Below, piece after piece: positions 43,691 through 53,390 of a stretch of DNA of 54,957 bases (position 1 is its first letter; every line of letters starts with the position of its first letter). The stretch is from Vibrio sp. 10N.261.45.E2 (GTDB lineage: Bacteria; Pseudomonadota; Gammaproteobacteria; Enterobacterales; Vibrionaceae). The DNA lies in the NCBI RefSeq assembly GCF_002875705.1, contig NZ_MCZZ01000149.1:1-54957 (forward strand), in the 5' to 3' direction. Both the position numbers and the translations under genes were made by a program. The notes below the pieces were generated by a model that saw only the letters and a program-made list of their open reading frames with translations, had not been told where the DNA came from and searched no databases.

Positions 43691-45797
43691 ATGGAAAAAG
43701 ACTATGTCACAAAAGAACTTAGCTGGTTGTCCTTCAACGAAAGAGTGCTGCAAGAAGCGGCTGACAAGTCAGTTCCCTTAATCGAAAGAGTTCGTTTTTT
43801 AGGTATTTACTCGAAAAACCTCGATGAGTTTTACAAAGTCCGCTTTGCTGATGTGAAGCGAAAGATCTTACTTCAAAATCCACAACAGCCCTCCAACTCG
43901 CTGAAAACTTTACTGACTCAAATGCAGAGTAAAGCGAGCGCGCTCGATGATCGATTCCATGAGCTGTACAACGACTTGCTATTGGAACTGGCACGTAATC
44001 GTATTTTTCTGGTTAACGAACAGCAAATCAGCCAAGAACAAAGTGCGTGGATCAAAAAGTACTTTAAGAAAAAAGTGCTGCCACACTTAACTCCACTTCT
44101 CGTGAATGAAGATAGCCAGTTACTCAATATTCTCAAAGACGAACAAAGCTATTTGGCGATCGATATTCAGCAAGAGGCATCTTCCCAATATGTCTTACTC
44201 GAAATCCCATCAGAGTCACTCCCTCGATTTGTTAAGCTACCGGAAGCTTCGGGTTCTCAGCGTACGACTTTGATCTTGTTAGATAATATAGTTCGATTTT
44301 GTTTGGATGACTTACTTAAAGGCTTCTTTAAGTATGACTCATTACGTTGTTTTGCGATTAAAATGACGCGTGATGCCGATTATGATCTACAAGAGGATGA
44401 TAAAAGTAGCCTATTAGAATCGATGTCTTTGGGTTTAGAACAACGCCTAACGGCACTGCCGATACGCTTGATCTATGAGTCAGAAATGCCAACTGAAATG
44501 CTCCATTTTCTACAAGTCAGACTTAAGCTGTCTGACTATGATAGTGTCATCGCAGGTGGCCGTTATCACAACTACAAACATTTCACTGAGTTTCCAAGCC
44601 TTAATCGACGTGATTTAGTTAATCGTCCACTACCCGCGATTAAGTGCGCGCATTTCAACCACTACCCAAACTATTTCGAAGCGATCAAAGCTCGTGACAT
44701 TTTACTGCATTACCCTTATCACACCTTTAATCACATCACTGAACTCGTGAGGCAGGCTTCCTTTGACCCAAAGGTAACCTCAATAAAAATAAACGTTTAC
44801 CGTGTTGCAGAAGGTTCAAAACTCCTCAGCTCGATCATCGACGCTGCCCACAATGGCAAAAAGGTCACCGTAGTTGTCGAACTGCAAGCCCGCTTTGATG
44901 AACAAGCCAATATTCAATGGACCAAAAAACTCCAAGAAGCAGGAGTAAAAGTCATCCATGGCATCCCTAGTTTGAAGATCCACTCCAAGCTGCTGCTCAT
45001 AAAACGAAAAGAAGGCAAGCAGACCGAGCATTATGCCCATATTGGCACTGGTAACTTTCATGAGGTTACAGCGCGCGTGTATACCGACTTTTCTCTGCTC
45101 ACTGCGAATGAAGATTTGACTCAAGAAGTGAGACAAGTCTTCAAGTACATTGAAAACCCTTATCAAAAGTCACAGTTCAAACAACTGATTGTGTCACCCA
45201 AAAACACCAGAAAACACCAGAAAACACCTCTACCAGTTGATAGAGAATGAGATACAAAATGCAATAGAGGATAAGCCTGCAAGTATCACTCTAAAACTCA
45301 ACAACTTGGTCGACCGAGAGATCATTGAGAAGCTTTATCAAGCAAGCCAAGCCAGCGTGAAAGTGCGAATGATCATTCGTGGCATGTGCTCTCTTGTCCC
45401 TGGCATCCCCAACATCAGTGACCATATTGAGATTGTCAGCGTAGTCGATCGTTTTCTCGAACACCCAAGAGTGATGATATTTGGTAATGCTGGAAAGCCG
45501 AAAGTCTATATATCTTCTGCTGATTGGATGACACGAAACTTTGATCACCGCATTGAAGTTGCAGCCCCAATCTTAGACCAAAATATCAAGCAAACCATTA
45601 TCGATATCACCGAGTTTCACTTCGATGACCGCAACAAAGCTCGAGAACTAAACCAATCGATGAGCAACCCTTACATACAACCACCAGCAGAACCACTTGA
45701 TTACCCGACATCACAACTCTCCACTTACCACTATATTAAACGTATGGAGAAACTCGCTCGCAAGAAGTACAAGCAAGAGAAAAAATCATGCCGCTAA
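43691..45797 (+). pseudogene. ppk: Polyphosphate kinase PPK1, frameshifted
   Basis: The family enzyme makes inorganic polyphosphate from ATP; intact, this one would be about 698 residues (E. coli PPK is 688). An extra copy of a 10-bp repeat at 45201-45228 shifts the frame after TRKH, giving a 519-residue product that ends at 45250. The remaining 180 or so residues, including LEHPRVMIFGN and SSADWMTRNFDHRIEVAAP, lie in the +1 frame and end at 45797. The N-terminal part keeps the autophosphorylated histidine region (YAHIGTGNFHE). The lost part contains the equivalent of E. coli His592, which is essential there. The start at MEKDYVTKELSWLSFNERVL matches the family. The C-terminal end still overlaps ppx by 10 bases. 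Confidence 0.9.
45201..45228 (+). repeat. 10-bp tandem duplication causing the ppk frameshift
   Basis: AAAACACCAG occurs twice in full (45201-45210, 45211-45220) and is followed by AAAACACC (45221-45228). Removing one unit joins the two reading frames exactly, giving TRKHLYQLIENE, which is the expected PPK sequence. The partial third copy means even the intact allele carries an 8-bp direct repeat that favours slippage. Confidence 0.95.
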
Positions 45798-47299
45798 TTG
45801 ATAACAAACATTCTCGATGTATTGCAGCTATCGATTTGGGTTCGAACAGCTTCCATATGGTGGTTGCCCGAGTATTCGAACAGCACCTGCAGCTAGTCAG
45901 CAGACACAAACAGAAAGTGAGATTAGGTGATGGGTTGGATGAACATAACTTCCTATCCGAAAGTGCTATCGAGCGAGGATTAGAATGCCTCAAGGTGTTC
46001 GCAGAGCGACTAGCGGATTTTGAACTGGATGATGTCAAAGTTGTTGCAACTCACACTCTAAGAAAGGCCAAAAACGCGAATGATTTCTTAGACCGCGCCA
46101 AACCACTGTTTCCTTTTCCAATCGAGATTATTTCTGGTCAAGAAGAAGCTCGAATAATCTATAACGGTGTCGAACACACTCAAACCGCTTCTGAATCTAA
46201 ATTGGTTATTGATATCGGTGGAGGAAGTACCGAGCTCGTCGCCGGACAAGGCTTTACCCCTTTGATTATGCGTAGTTTACCGATGGGGTGCGTCAGCTTC
46301 ACTCAACGTTTCTTTGCTGACGATGGACTAACCTCACAACACTTCTCAGATGCTTATAGCGCAGCTTCTCGTCTATTAATGCCATTGATTGAAGAATACA
46401 AGAAAGCTACCTGGGACATCAGCTTTGGCTCATCAGGGACGGCTAAATCAATAAAGGAGGTACTCATAGGCTTAGGTTTCACCGACGGTCTCATTACTCC
46501 CCAGCGCCTGTCTTATTTGAAGAATCACTTATGTGAATCTTCATCATCCAAAGCCTTAAATCTTTCAGGTTTAAGTGATGAGAGAAAGCCAGTGTTTGCG
46601 GCTGGCGTCATTATTCTTTCAGCAGTGATGGATACGCTAGACATCAATGAGTTACATTTTTCTGATGCAGCCCTGAGAGAAGGCGTGCTTTATGACATGG
46701 AAGATAGATTTAAAGATATTGATGTTCGGACCAGAACTGCCGAAACACTTGTCTCTCGATACCATGTCGACGTAGCGCATGGCCAAAAAGTGAAAGTACT
46801 CGCACTTGCATTGCTGAAACAAGTGCAGCCTCAAGTGACGACTACGGTCACTAATGAACTGTATGACCTGCTGAGTTGGGCTGCTTTGCTTCATGAGACT
46901 GGACAAAGCATTGCATTCCAAGGCTATCACCGTCATTCGGCTTATCTGCTAAAACACACGACAATGCCAGGCTTCAATACAGAACAGCAACGCTTGATCT
47001 CAACCTTGGTTCGCTATCAAAGAAAAGCACTAAAGCTACAAGACTTGCCGGAACTTTCTCTGTTTGCCCCACAACAAGTAATACTGCTGATTCGTATATT
47101 GAGACTCGCTATCTTACTCAATCGTCAGCGCAATCAAACGCCAGCCCCAGGCGTGACTCTAACGGTTGAACAACAGGATCACTGGGAGCTGAAGGGATCT
47201 AACAGCGATTGGTTGATCCAAAACCAACTGCTTGAATATGAACTGAAAGAAGAGCAACAGCGTTGGAAAAGTGTTGGATGGTCGTTGAATCTAGAATAA
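45788..47299 (+). CDS. ppx: Exopolyphosphatase Ppx/GppA family
   Basis: This 503-residue protein removes terminal phosphates from polyphosphate; members can also act on pppGpp. The ASKHA fold shows AIDLGSNSFHMVVARVF at the N terminus and VIDIGGGSTELVAGQ. The C-terminal domain resembles an HD-type helical domain, with HETGQSIAFQGYHRHSAYLL near residue 370. The length is close to E. coli Ppx (513). The gene overlaps the end of ppk by 10 bases, so its translation may depend partly on ppk. Confidence 0.94.
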   Translation: MPLIDNKHSRCIAAIDLGSNSFHMVVARVFEQHLQLVSRHKQKVRLGDGLDEHNFLSESAIERGLECLKVFAERLADFELDDVKVVATHTLRKAKNANDFLDRAKPLFPFPIEIISGQEEARIIYNGVEHTQTASESKLVIDIGGGSTELVAGQGFTPLIMRSLPMGCVSFTQRFFADDGLTSQHFSDAYSAASRLLMPLIEEYKKATWDISFGSSGTAKSIKEVLIGLGFTDGLITPQRLSYLKNHLCESSSSKALNLSGLSDERKPVFAAGVIILSAVMDTLDINELHFSDAALREGVLYDMEDRFKDIDVRTRTAETLVSRYHVDVAHGQKVKVLALALLKQVQPQVTTTVTNELYDLLSWAALLHETGQSIAFQGYHRHSAYLLKHTTMPGFNTEQQRLISTLVRYQRKALKLQDLPELSLFAPQQVILLIRILRLAILLNRQRNQTPAPGVTLTVEQQDHWELKGSNSDWLIQNQLLEYELKEEQQRWKSVGWSLNLE

Positions 47300-47311
47300 C
47301 GAACAGTCAAA

Positions 47312-47342
47312 ACAAAAACAGCCTGCGACATCGCAAGCTGTT
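47312..47342 (-). terminator. Terminator of the phoB-phoR-pstS operon
   Basis: Arms AACAGCCTGCGA and TCGCAAGCTGTT (47317-47342) pair with one C-A mismatch on the plus strand, which becomes a G-U pair on the minus strand. On the minus strand TTTTTGTTTT follows. It sits between the convergent ppx and pstS-like genes and favours the latter. Confidence 0.75.
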
Positions 47343-47377
47343 CGTACGTTTATTCTCTGCGCTCGTAGTGGCCTAAA

Positions 47378-48355
47378 TTAGAGCCCCACTTTTGCCAACT
47401 CTTGCTCTGCAAACTCCGACGGTATCGCTAGATAGCCATCTTTCTCTACCAGTTCTTGCCCTTGCTTTGAGAACACAAAGGTGAGGAACTCTCTCTCAAC
47501 AGGAGAAAGCGGTTTATCTGGGTGTTTATTCACGTATACATAAAGAAAGCGTGATAGAGGGTAATCACCGCTCAAGATATTCGCTCGAGTCGGCTCAACA
47601 TAATCTGAACCGTTCTCGGCAATAGGAATCAACTTAACGCCTGCTACTCGATAGCCAATGCCAGAGTAGCCTATCCCACTGATTGATGAAGCGACCGACT
47701 GTACAACCGATGCAGAACCTGGCTGCTCATTCACGCGATTTTTGAAATCACCACCGCACAAAGCATTCTGTTTAAAGTAACCATAAGTGCCAGATACTGA
47801 ATTGCGACCAAACAGTTGGAATCGATGTTTTGCCCATGGCTGATCGATTCCAAGATCTTGCCAGTTATTCAGGGGCTTGGTTGCTCCGCAGCGTAATGTC
47901 TCAGAAAAGACGCCATCAATCTGACGAAAGTTCAGCCCTTTAATAGGGTTATCTCGGTGGACAAACAGCCCGATTGCATCAATAGCGACTCGCAGTGCGG
48001 TTGGCTTATAGCCATGCTCTCTTTCGAAGGCTTCCACTTCACGTAGACGCATTGGGCGACTCATAGGCCCAAGGTGAGCAGTTCCTTCAGTTAAGGCAGG
48101 TGGAGCTGTCGCAGAACCAGATGCTTGGACTTGAGCGTTAACATTCGGGTAGTAAGATTTAAACTCTTCCACCCATAACGTCGTCATGCCCGCTAAGGTA
48201 TCTGAACCTACCGATAATAAGCTCCCAGAAATTCCCGGAACCTTAGAGTAATCAGGAAGAGAGTCGACACCCTGTTCGGCATGCACAGGGTTAACTAAAG
48301 CAAACGCTAACAATGAGCTGACTGGTAAACGCATCCTGCGTGTCAAACCACTCAT
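47378..48355 (-). CDS. PstS-like periplasmic phosphate-binding protein
   Basis: This 325-residue protein has a signal peptide ending near VHA and a type 2 periplasmic binding fold. Residues that contact phosphate in PstS are recognisable: GSDTLAG near the start of the mature protein, ASGSATAPPAL, SRPM, and GRNSVSGTYGYFKQ. Its start overlaps the phoR stop by 4 bases (ATGA), so it is made together with PhoR. E. coli has no pstS here; V. cholerae keeps one in the phoBR operon as far as I recall. Start could be the ATG seven codons further in, which would give a more compact signal peptide. Confidence 0.85.
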   Translation of the reverse strand: MSGLTRRMRLPVSSLLAFALVNPVHAEQGVDSLPDYSKVPGISGSLLSVGSDTLAGMTTLWVEEFKSYYPNVNAQVQASGSATAPPALTEGTAHLGPMSRPMRLREVEAFEREHGYKPTALRVAIDAIGLFVHRDNPIKGLNFRQIDGVFSETLRCGATKPLNNWQDLGIDQPWAKHRFQLFGRNSVSGTYGYFKQNALCGGDFKNRVNEQPGSASVVQSVASSISGIGYSGIGYRVAGVKLIPIAENGSDYVEPTRANILSGDYPLSRFLYVYVNKHPDKPLSPVEREFLTFVFSKQGQELVEKDGYLAIPSEFAEQELAKVGL

Positions 48356-49650
48356 GATACTGTCAGTCGATTTGGCAACGTGAAATGGAATCGACTACCG
48401 ACACCCACTTCACTTTGAATTTCTAGATGTGAATCATGGTGACTAAGCGCGTGTTTCACAATCGCCAATCCAAGACCACTACCACCCGTATCGCGGGAGC
48501 GTGCTTTATCGACACGATAGAAACGCTCTGTGAGTCGATGCAAGTGTTGTGGCTCAATACCGTCTCCGGTGTCTGATACATCCAAACAAGCACCCTGACT
48601 CGTTTGATACCAACGCACCTTAACCGTCGCGCCCGGCGGTGTGTACTTCACGGCGTTGTAAACCAGATTCGATATAGCACTTCTCAGCTGATCTTCATCA
48701 GCGAGAACTCGTAGACTTTTATCAATATCAAACTCAAGCTTATGTTCTCTATCACCACTTAAACTTGCCGCTTCTTTTTCAAGAACCTCAAGCATCGCCG
48801 GAACGTTCACCACTTCATCGAGTTCATGCATCGGCGCAGCTTCGATTTTTGAAAGTGTTAAGAGCTGATTCACCAGACTGTTCATGCGATTCAATTGTTC
48901 TGTCATCACACCATGCGCCTTGGTCCACATAGGACCAACGATCATGTCTGGATCTTCCGTCATTTCAAGGTAACCCTGAAGTACGGTCATTGGGGTGCGT
49001 AGCTCGTGAGAAACGTTCGCGAAGAAGTTACGACGCATGCCCTCTAACTGCTTAAGCTGAGTAACATCACGCACCACCATTAGGTGTTCACCCTCAGTAT
49101 ACGGCACAATACGCAGTTCAAGCATGCGCTCCACATTAAGTGGTGAAGGCATCTCTAACGGTTCTGAAAAGTCTTGTTTATTGAGATATTTGATGAAATC
49201 TGGAGTACGAATCAAGTTTGAGATAGGTTGCCCAGAATCGTCCGGCCAACGAAAGCCCAGCAAATATTGAGCAAGCTTGTTACACCAAACGATATTGCCT
49301 TCACCGCGAAATACCACAACGGCATCGGGAAGCGATTCTGCACCGTTACGGAAACGGCGGATAAGGTTGGTCAGTTCTTTACGTTTGCGACGCTGTCTCT
49401 GCTGCATACGATAAATACCGTTGAACAGAGATTCCCAGTTTCCAGAGCCTGAAGGTGGTGTTAGACGCTTCTCATCCCACAACCATGCTGACAAACGCAT
49501 TTGGTTATGTAGATGCCAGCCGAGCTGCAATACCGTCGCAGCCAGCAGTAACCAAGGTAAGTAGCCGAATATCCATCCGACTAAAACCCATGGTGCGTAA
49601 AAAAAAGCCAGCTCCCAAGCCAGCTTTTTCCATGTTAACTTTTCAACCAT
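48352..49650 (-). CDS. phoR: Phosphate regulon sensor kinase PhoR
   Basis: This 432-residue histidine kinase phosphorylates PhoB when phosphate is scarce. It has two N-terminal hydrophobic segments (residues about 10-42), a PAS domain (about 90-190), the H-box FANVSHELRTPMTVLQGYLE, N-box LVYNAVKYTPPG, and ATP-binding motifs DTGDGI and GGSGLGLAIVKH. It has no large periplasmic sensor region, as is normal for PhoR. It lies 33 bases after phoB and overlaps the pstS-like gene. Confidence 0.95.
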   Translation of the reverse strand: MVEKLTWKKLAWELAFFYAPWVLVGWIFGYLPWLLLAATVLQLGWHLHNQMRLSAWLWDEKRLTPPSGSGNWESLFNGIYRMQQRQRRKRKELTNLIRRFRNGAESLPDAVVVFRGEGNIVWCNKLAQYLLGFRWPDDSGQPISNLIRTPDFIKYLNKQDFSEPLEMPSPLNVERMLELRIVPYTEGEHLMVVRDVTQLKQLEGMRRNFFANVSHELRTPMTVLQGYLEMTEDPDMIVGPMWTKAHGVMTEQLNRMNSLVNQLLTLSKIEAAPMHELDEVVNVPAMLEVLEKEAASLSGDREHKLEFDIDKSLRVLADEDQLRSAISNLVYNAVKYTPPGATVKVRWYQTSQGACLDVSDTGDGIEPQHLHRLTERFYRVDKARSRDTGGSGLGLAIVKHALSHHDSHLEIQSEVGVGSRFHFTLPNRLTVS

Positions 49651-49683
49651 TCAGGACTCCGTAAACTGGGCAGCGAAGCCACA

Positions 49684-50373
49684 TTAAGCCTTTGTAGAAA
49701 AACGGTAGCCCGCGCCGCGAACCGTTTGGATTAGCTTATCGTGACCTGCAGATTCAAGCGCTTTACGTAGGCGTCGAATATGTACATCAACAGTGCGGTC
49801 TTCAACGTAAACGTTGGTACCCCAAACGTTGTTAAGTAGCTGCTCTCGGCTGTATACACGCTCTTGGTGCGTCATAAAGAAGTGCAGCATTTTGAATTCT
49901 GTTGGCCCCATATCAACTGGGCCTTCGCTTGCAGTTACGCGGTGAGATACAGGGTCTAACTTAAGACCTTGTACATCAATCACATCTTCCAATGCGGTTG
50001 GTGTTACTCTGCGAATAACCGCTTTCAGGCGAGCTACTAACTCTTTTGGTGAAAATGGTTTGGTAATGTAGTCGTCTGCGCCAACTTCTAAACCGCGAAC
50101 CTTATCTTCTTCTTCGCCACGAGCCGTTAGCATCACCACAGGGATGTTGCGAGTTAACTCTTCACGCTTCATGTGCTTGATAAAGTTTATCCCGCTACCA
50201 CCAGGTAGCATCCAATCTAGTAATACTAGATCTGGGAAAGGTTCACATAGCTTGTTTACCGCTGTATCGTAATCTTCAGCCTCTACTGCTTGGTAGCCTT
50301 TTTGTTCAAGTACAAAACACAGCATCTCACGAATCGGTGCTTCATCTTCAACGACCAGAATCCTTCTCGACAT
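49684..50373 (-). CDS. phoB: Phosphate regulon response regulator PhoB
   Basis: This 229-residue OmpR-family regulator binds Pho boxes. The receiver domain has the phospho-acceptor Asp at residue 53 (LVLLDWMLPGGSG), the conserved acidic pair at D10/E11, and the KPFSPKELVARLKAV stretch with Lys near 105. The C-terminal winged helix runs from about residue 130 with MGPTEFKMLHFFMTH and VDVHIRRLRKAL. The ATG at MSRRILVVEDEAP gives exactly the E. coli length. A Pho box and -10 element lie upstream, so the gene is probably autoregulated. Confidence 0.96.
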   Translation of the reverse strand: MSRRILVVEDEAPIREMLCFVLEQKGYQAVEAEDYDTAVNKLCEPFPDLVLLDWMLPGGSGINFIKHMKREELTRNIPVVMLTARGEEEDKVRGLEVGADDYITKPFSPKELVARLKAVIRRVTPTALEDVIDVQGLKLDPVSHRVTASEGPVDMGPTEFKMLHFFMTHQERVYSREQLLNNVWGTNVYVEDRTVDVHIRRLRKALESAGHDKLIQTVRGAGYRFSTKA

Positions 50374-50408
50374 AATTGGATAGCCTTTGTATTTAATCAA
50401 CGCATTGC

Positions 50409-50414
50409 ATTATC
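50409..50414 (-). promoter_or_regulatory. -10 element of the phoB promoter
   Basis: GATAAT on the minus strand lies nine bases after the Pho box, close to the usual distance, and is five of six with the consensus. Confidence 0.55.
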
Positions 50415-50423
50415 TGAGTTAAT

Positions 50424-50441
50424 TATGACACTTTTGTGACC
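50424..50441 (-). promoter_or_regulatory. Pho box upstream of phoB
   Basis: The minus strand reads GGTCACA, four bases, TGTCATA. The GTCA cores are spaced by 11 bases, as in the PhoB consensus direct repeat. It lies about 50 bases before the phoB start codon. Confidence 0.7.
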
Positions 50442-50567
50442 TTTGAAAACAAATTTTCATATAACTGTCTCAAACGTTTCACTTTATAACTTTTGATACA
50501 GAGCTAGGGACAAATCGAATTAGATCTCATATCATGAAGCACTTCTAAAAAGGTATGAGAAAAATTT

Positions 50568-51482
50568 ATGTGGTTTAAAAATTGCCTAGTCTATCGCTTC
50601 AACCGTGATATTGATTTCAACGCAGATCAGCTAGAGAAACAACTTGAAGAATTCCGTTTTACTCCTTGCGGTAGCCAAGACAAACAGAAGTTTGGTTGGG
50701 TGCACGCAATGGGTAGACATGGCGATATGATGACGCACGTATCAGAAAACCGCATTCTTATCTGTGCAAAGAAAGAAGAGAAAATGCTACCAGCTTCTGT
50801 GATCAAAGAGTCACTGAATGCAAAAGTAGAAACACTTGAAGCTGAATCTGGCACTCCTCTGAAAAAGAAAGAAAAAGACAGCCTAAAAGAAGACATCATC
50901 ATTGATCTACTTCCTCGCGCATTTAGCCGCAGTAACTTCACATACGCGCTGATCATGCCAAAAGAAGGCTTTATCGTAGTTGATGCAAGTAGCTACAAAA
51001 AAGCAGAAGACGTGTTAGCTCTGCTGCGTAAAACAATGGGTAGCCTACCGGTTGTCCCTGCAATTCCTGAGCAAGCGATCGAAACAACACTAACCGAATG
51101 GGTTAAGTCAGGCGATACACCTCAAGGCATTACTATGCTTGATGAAGCTGAGCTTAAATCGATTCAAGAAGACGGCGGTATTGTTCGAGTTAAGAAGCAA
51201 GAACTAGAAGCGGATGAGATCAAGAACCATATCGAAGCTAATAAGATGGTGACAAAACTTCTTATCAACTGGCAGGATCGTATTGAGTTCATTCTTGCCG
51301 AAGACGGCAGCATCAAACGCCTAAAATTCAGTGATGAGTTAAAAGACGAGAACGACGATATTCCTCGTGAAGATCAAGCTGCACGTTTTGATGCAGACTT
51401 CTCTCTACTTTGTGGTGAGTTCAGTGTTTTCCTTCCAAACCTGTTCGAATCACTAGGCGGGTTAACTCAACCTAACGCTTAA
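50568..51482 (+). CDS. rdgC: Recombination-associated protein RdgC
   Basis: This 304-residue DNA-binding protein forms a ring around duplex DNA and limits RecA action. It begins MWFKNCLVYRFNRDIDF and contains FGWVHAMGRHGDMMTH and DLLPRAFSRSNFTYALI, typical RdgC motifs. The length equals E. coli RdgC (303). It is divergent from phoB and followed by trhP after about 200 bases. Confidence 0.95.
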   Translation: MWFKNCLVYRFNRDIDFNADQLEKQLEEFRFTPCGSQDKQKFGWVHAMGRHGDMMTHVSENRILICAKKEEKMLPASVIKESLNAKVETLEAESGTPLKKKEKDSLKEDIIIDLLPRAFSRSNFTYALIMPKEGFIVVDASSYKKAEDVLALLRKTMGSLPVVPAIPEQAIETTLTEWVKSGDTPQGITMLDEAELKSIQEDGGIVRVKKQELEADEIKNHIEANKMVTKLLINWQDRIEFILAEDGSIKRLKFSDELKDENDDIPREDQAARFDADFSLLCGEFSVFLPNLFESLGGLTQPNA

Positions 51483-51687
51483 TCAGTGACTTCAAAGCTC
51501 AGGTGCGACTGTACCTGAGCTTATTTTTCTTATATTTACCGCTGTATATTTATCCCCTCGCTCCCTTGTCAATATCATTGCTACCTTTAGGGCTATCAAC
51601 CAGACTCATTTTAGCGTAAAATTTGCGCCCCTTTGATATCACTTGGTGGTATCAACCTGACTTGAGATCAGATTAGAGAACGAAGCA

Positions 51688-53091
51688 ATGACTACACAAA
51701 AACCATTTGTACCTGAACTATTATCACCGGCAGGAAGCCTTAAAAACATGCGTTACGCATTCGCCTACGGCGCAGATGCAGTTTACGCGGGCCAGCCACG
51801 TTACAGCCTTCGTGTTCGTAACAATGAGTTCAACCACGAAAACCTACAAATCGGTATCGATGAGGCTCATGCTCAAGGCAAGAAGTTATATGTTGTATGT
51901 AACATTCAGCCGCACAACTCTAAACTAAAAACTTTCATTCGCGACCTTAAGCCAGTTGTTGATATGGGCCCTGATGCGCTTATAATGTCGGATCCTGGCC
52001 TTATCATGATGGTTCGTGAAGCATTCCCTGAAATGCCAATTCACCTTTCTGTTCAAGCAAACGCTGTAAACTGGGCGACCGTTAAGTTCTGGGCTACACA
52101 GGGCGTTGAGCGAGTGATCCTATCTCGTGAACTATCGCTTGAAGAGATCGAAGAGATTCGCGAACACTGCCCAGAAACAGAGCTAGAGATCTTTGTTCAC
52201 GGTGCACTTTGCATGGCGTACTCTGGTCGCTGCCTACTTTCTGGTTACATGAACAAGCGCGATCCTAACCAAGGCACTTGTACTAACGCTTGTCGTTGGG
52301 AATACAAAACAGAAGCTGCAAAAGAAGACGAAAACGGTCAGATCGTTGAAGCAAACCCTACTGGTGTAGCTATTCAAGAAGTTGAAGTTCAAGATGAACG
52401 TCCAGACAACACACTAGGTCTTGGCAAACCAACAGACGAAGTGGTTCTGCTTTCTGAATCACACAAGCCAGAAGAGAAAATGGCAGCGTTTGAAGATGAG
52501 CATGGTACTTACATCATGAACTCAAAAGACCTTCGCGCAATCCAGCACGTTGAGCGCCTAACGAAGATGGGTGTTCACTCACTGAAAATCGAAGGCCGTA
52601 CCAAATCTTTCTACTACTGCGCTCGTACTGCACAAGTTTACCGTAAGGCGATCGATGATGCTGTAGCTGGTAAACCATTTGATGAAAGCCTAATGGGTAC
52701 GTTAGAGAGCCTAGCTCACCGTGGCTATACTGAAGGCTTCCTACGCCGCCATACTCATGACTCATACCAAAACTACGAGTACGGTTACTCTATCTCTGAC
52801 ACTCAACAGTTTGTTGGTGAGTTCACTGGTAAACGTCGTGGTGAACTAGCGGAAGTCGAGGTTAAGAACAAGTTCCTAGTTGGCGATAGCTTAGAGATGA
52901 TGACACCGAAAGGTAACGTTGTTTTCAAACTGGAAGTAATGGAAAACCGCAAGTCTGAAGCGGTAGACGATGCGAAAGGTAACGGTCACTTTGTATTTAT
53001 TCCTGTACCAGCAGATTTAGATCTAGAGTACAGCTTGCTGATGCGTAACTTGAGCGAAGGCCAAGATACACGTAACGCATCAGGCAAATAA
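51688..53091 (+). CDS. trhP: tRNA 5-hydroxyuridine synthesis protein TrhP (YegQ), U32 family
   Basis: This 467-residue protein belongs to the U32 peptidase-like family. E. coli TrhP (YegQ) hydroxylates uridine 34 of tRNAs with a 4Fe-4S cluster and prephenate. The U32 signature is FVHGALCMAYSGRCLLSGYM with further cysteines in GTCTNACRWEY, and a C-terminal beta domain follows (GEFTGKRRGELAEVEV). A region of about 70 residues rich in E, D and P (residues about 210-280) is longer than in the core fold. A ferredoxin gene, yfhL, lies 34 bases downstream, probably in the same operon. Confidence 0.92.
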   Translation: MTTQKPFVPELLSPAGSLKNMRYAFAYGADAVYAGQPRYSLRVRNNEFNHENLQIGIDEAHAQGKKLYVVCNIQPHNSKLKTFIRDLKPVVDMGPDALIMSDPGLIMMVREAFPEMPIHLSVQANAVNWATVKFWATQGVERVILSRELSLEEIEEIREHCPETELEIFVHGALCMAYSGRCLLSGYMNKRDPNQGTCTNACRWEYKTEAAKEDENGQIVEANPTGVAIQEVEVQDERPDNTLGLGKPTDEVVLLSESHKPEEKMAAFEDEHGTYIMNSKDLRAIQHVERLTKMGVHSLKIEGRTKSFYYCARTAQVYRKAIDDAVAGKPFDESLMGTLESLAHRGYTEGFLRRHTHDSYQNYEYGYSISDTQQFVGEFTGKRRGELAEVEVKNKFLVGDSLEMMTPKGNVVFKLEVMENRKSEAVDDAKGNGHFVFIPVPADLDLEYSLLMRNLSEGQDTRNASGK

Positions 53092-53125
53092 TTTTTACTT
53101 AAGCGACTTACTTGAGAAGAAAACA

Positions 53126-53380
53126 ATGGCTCTGTTAATTACTGACAAGTGCATAAACTGCGATATGTGTGATCCTGAATGCCCGAATGGTGCAATCACG
53201 ATGGGTGACAGTATCTTCGAGATCGATCCAGATTTATGCACCGAATGTAAAGGTCACTACGAAAAGCCAACATGTCAGTCAGTGTGCCCGATTACAAAAT
53301 GTATAATCACTGACCCAAACCATATTGAAACTGATGACGAGCTGCTTGAGAAGTTTGTTATCATTCAAGGCTTGACCTAA
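53126..53380 (+). CDS. yfhL: YfhL-type 2[4Fe-4S] ferredoxin
   Basis: This 84-residue ferredoxin holds two 4Fe-4S clusters. The first motif is CINCDMCDPECPNGAI, and the second is split by an insertion, CTECKGHYEKPTCQSVCP, which defines the Alvin ferredoxin type of YfhL. It follows trhP and may be its electron donor, although that is inferred only from position. A terminator comes 10 bases after the stop. Confidence 0.93.
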   Translation: MALLITDKCINCDMCDPECPNGAITMGDSIFEIDPDLCTECKGHYEKPTCQSVCPITKCIITDPNHIETDDELLEKFVIIQGLT

Positions 53381-53390
53381 AAGAAGAAAG

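Noticed and set aside
45189..45250. Programmed ribosomal frameshift in ppk
   Set aside because: A +1 shift would be needed and no known +1 signal is visible; the duplicated 10-mer explains the shift more simply.
45189..45797. Separate gene for the PPK C-terminal region
   Set aside because: It has only a TTG start and no ribosome site, and joins the upstream frame exactly when one repeat copy is removed, so it is the severed end of ppk.
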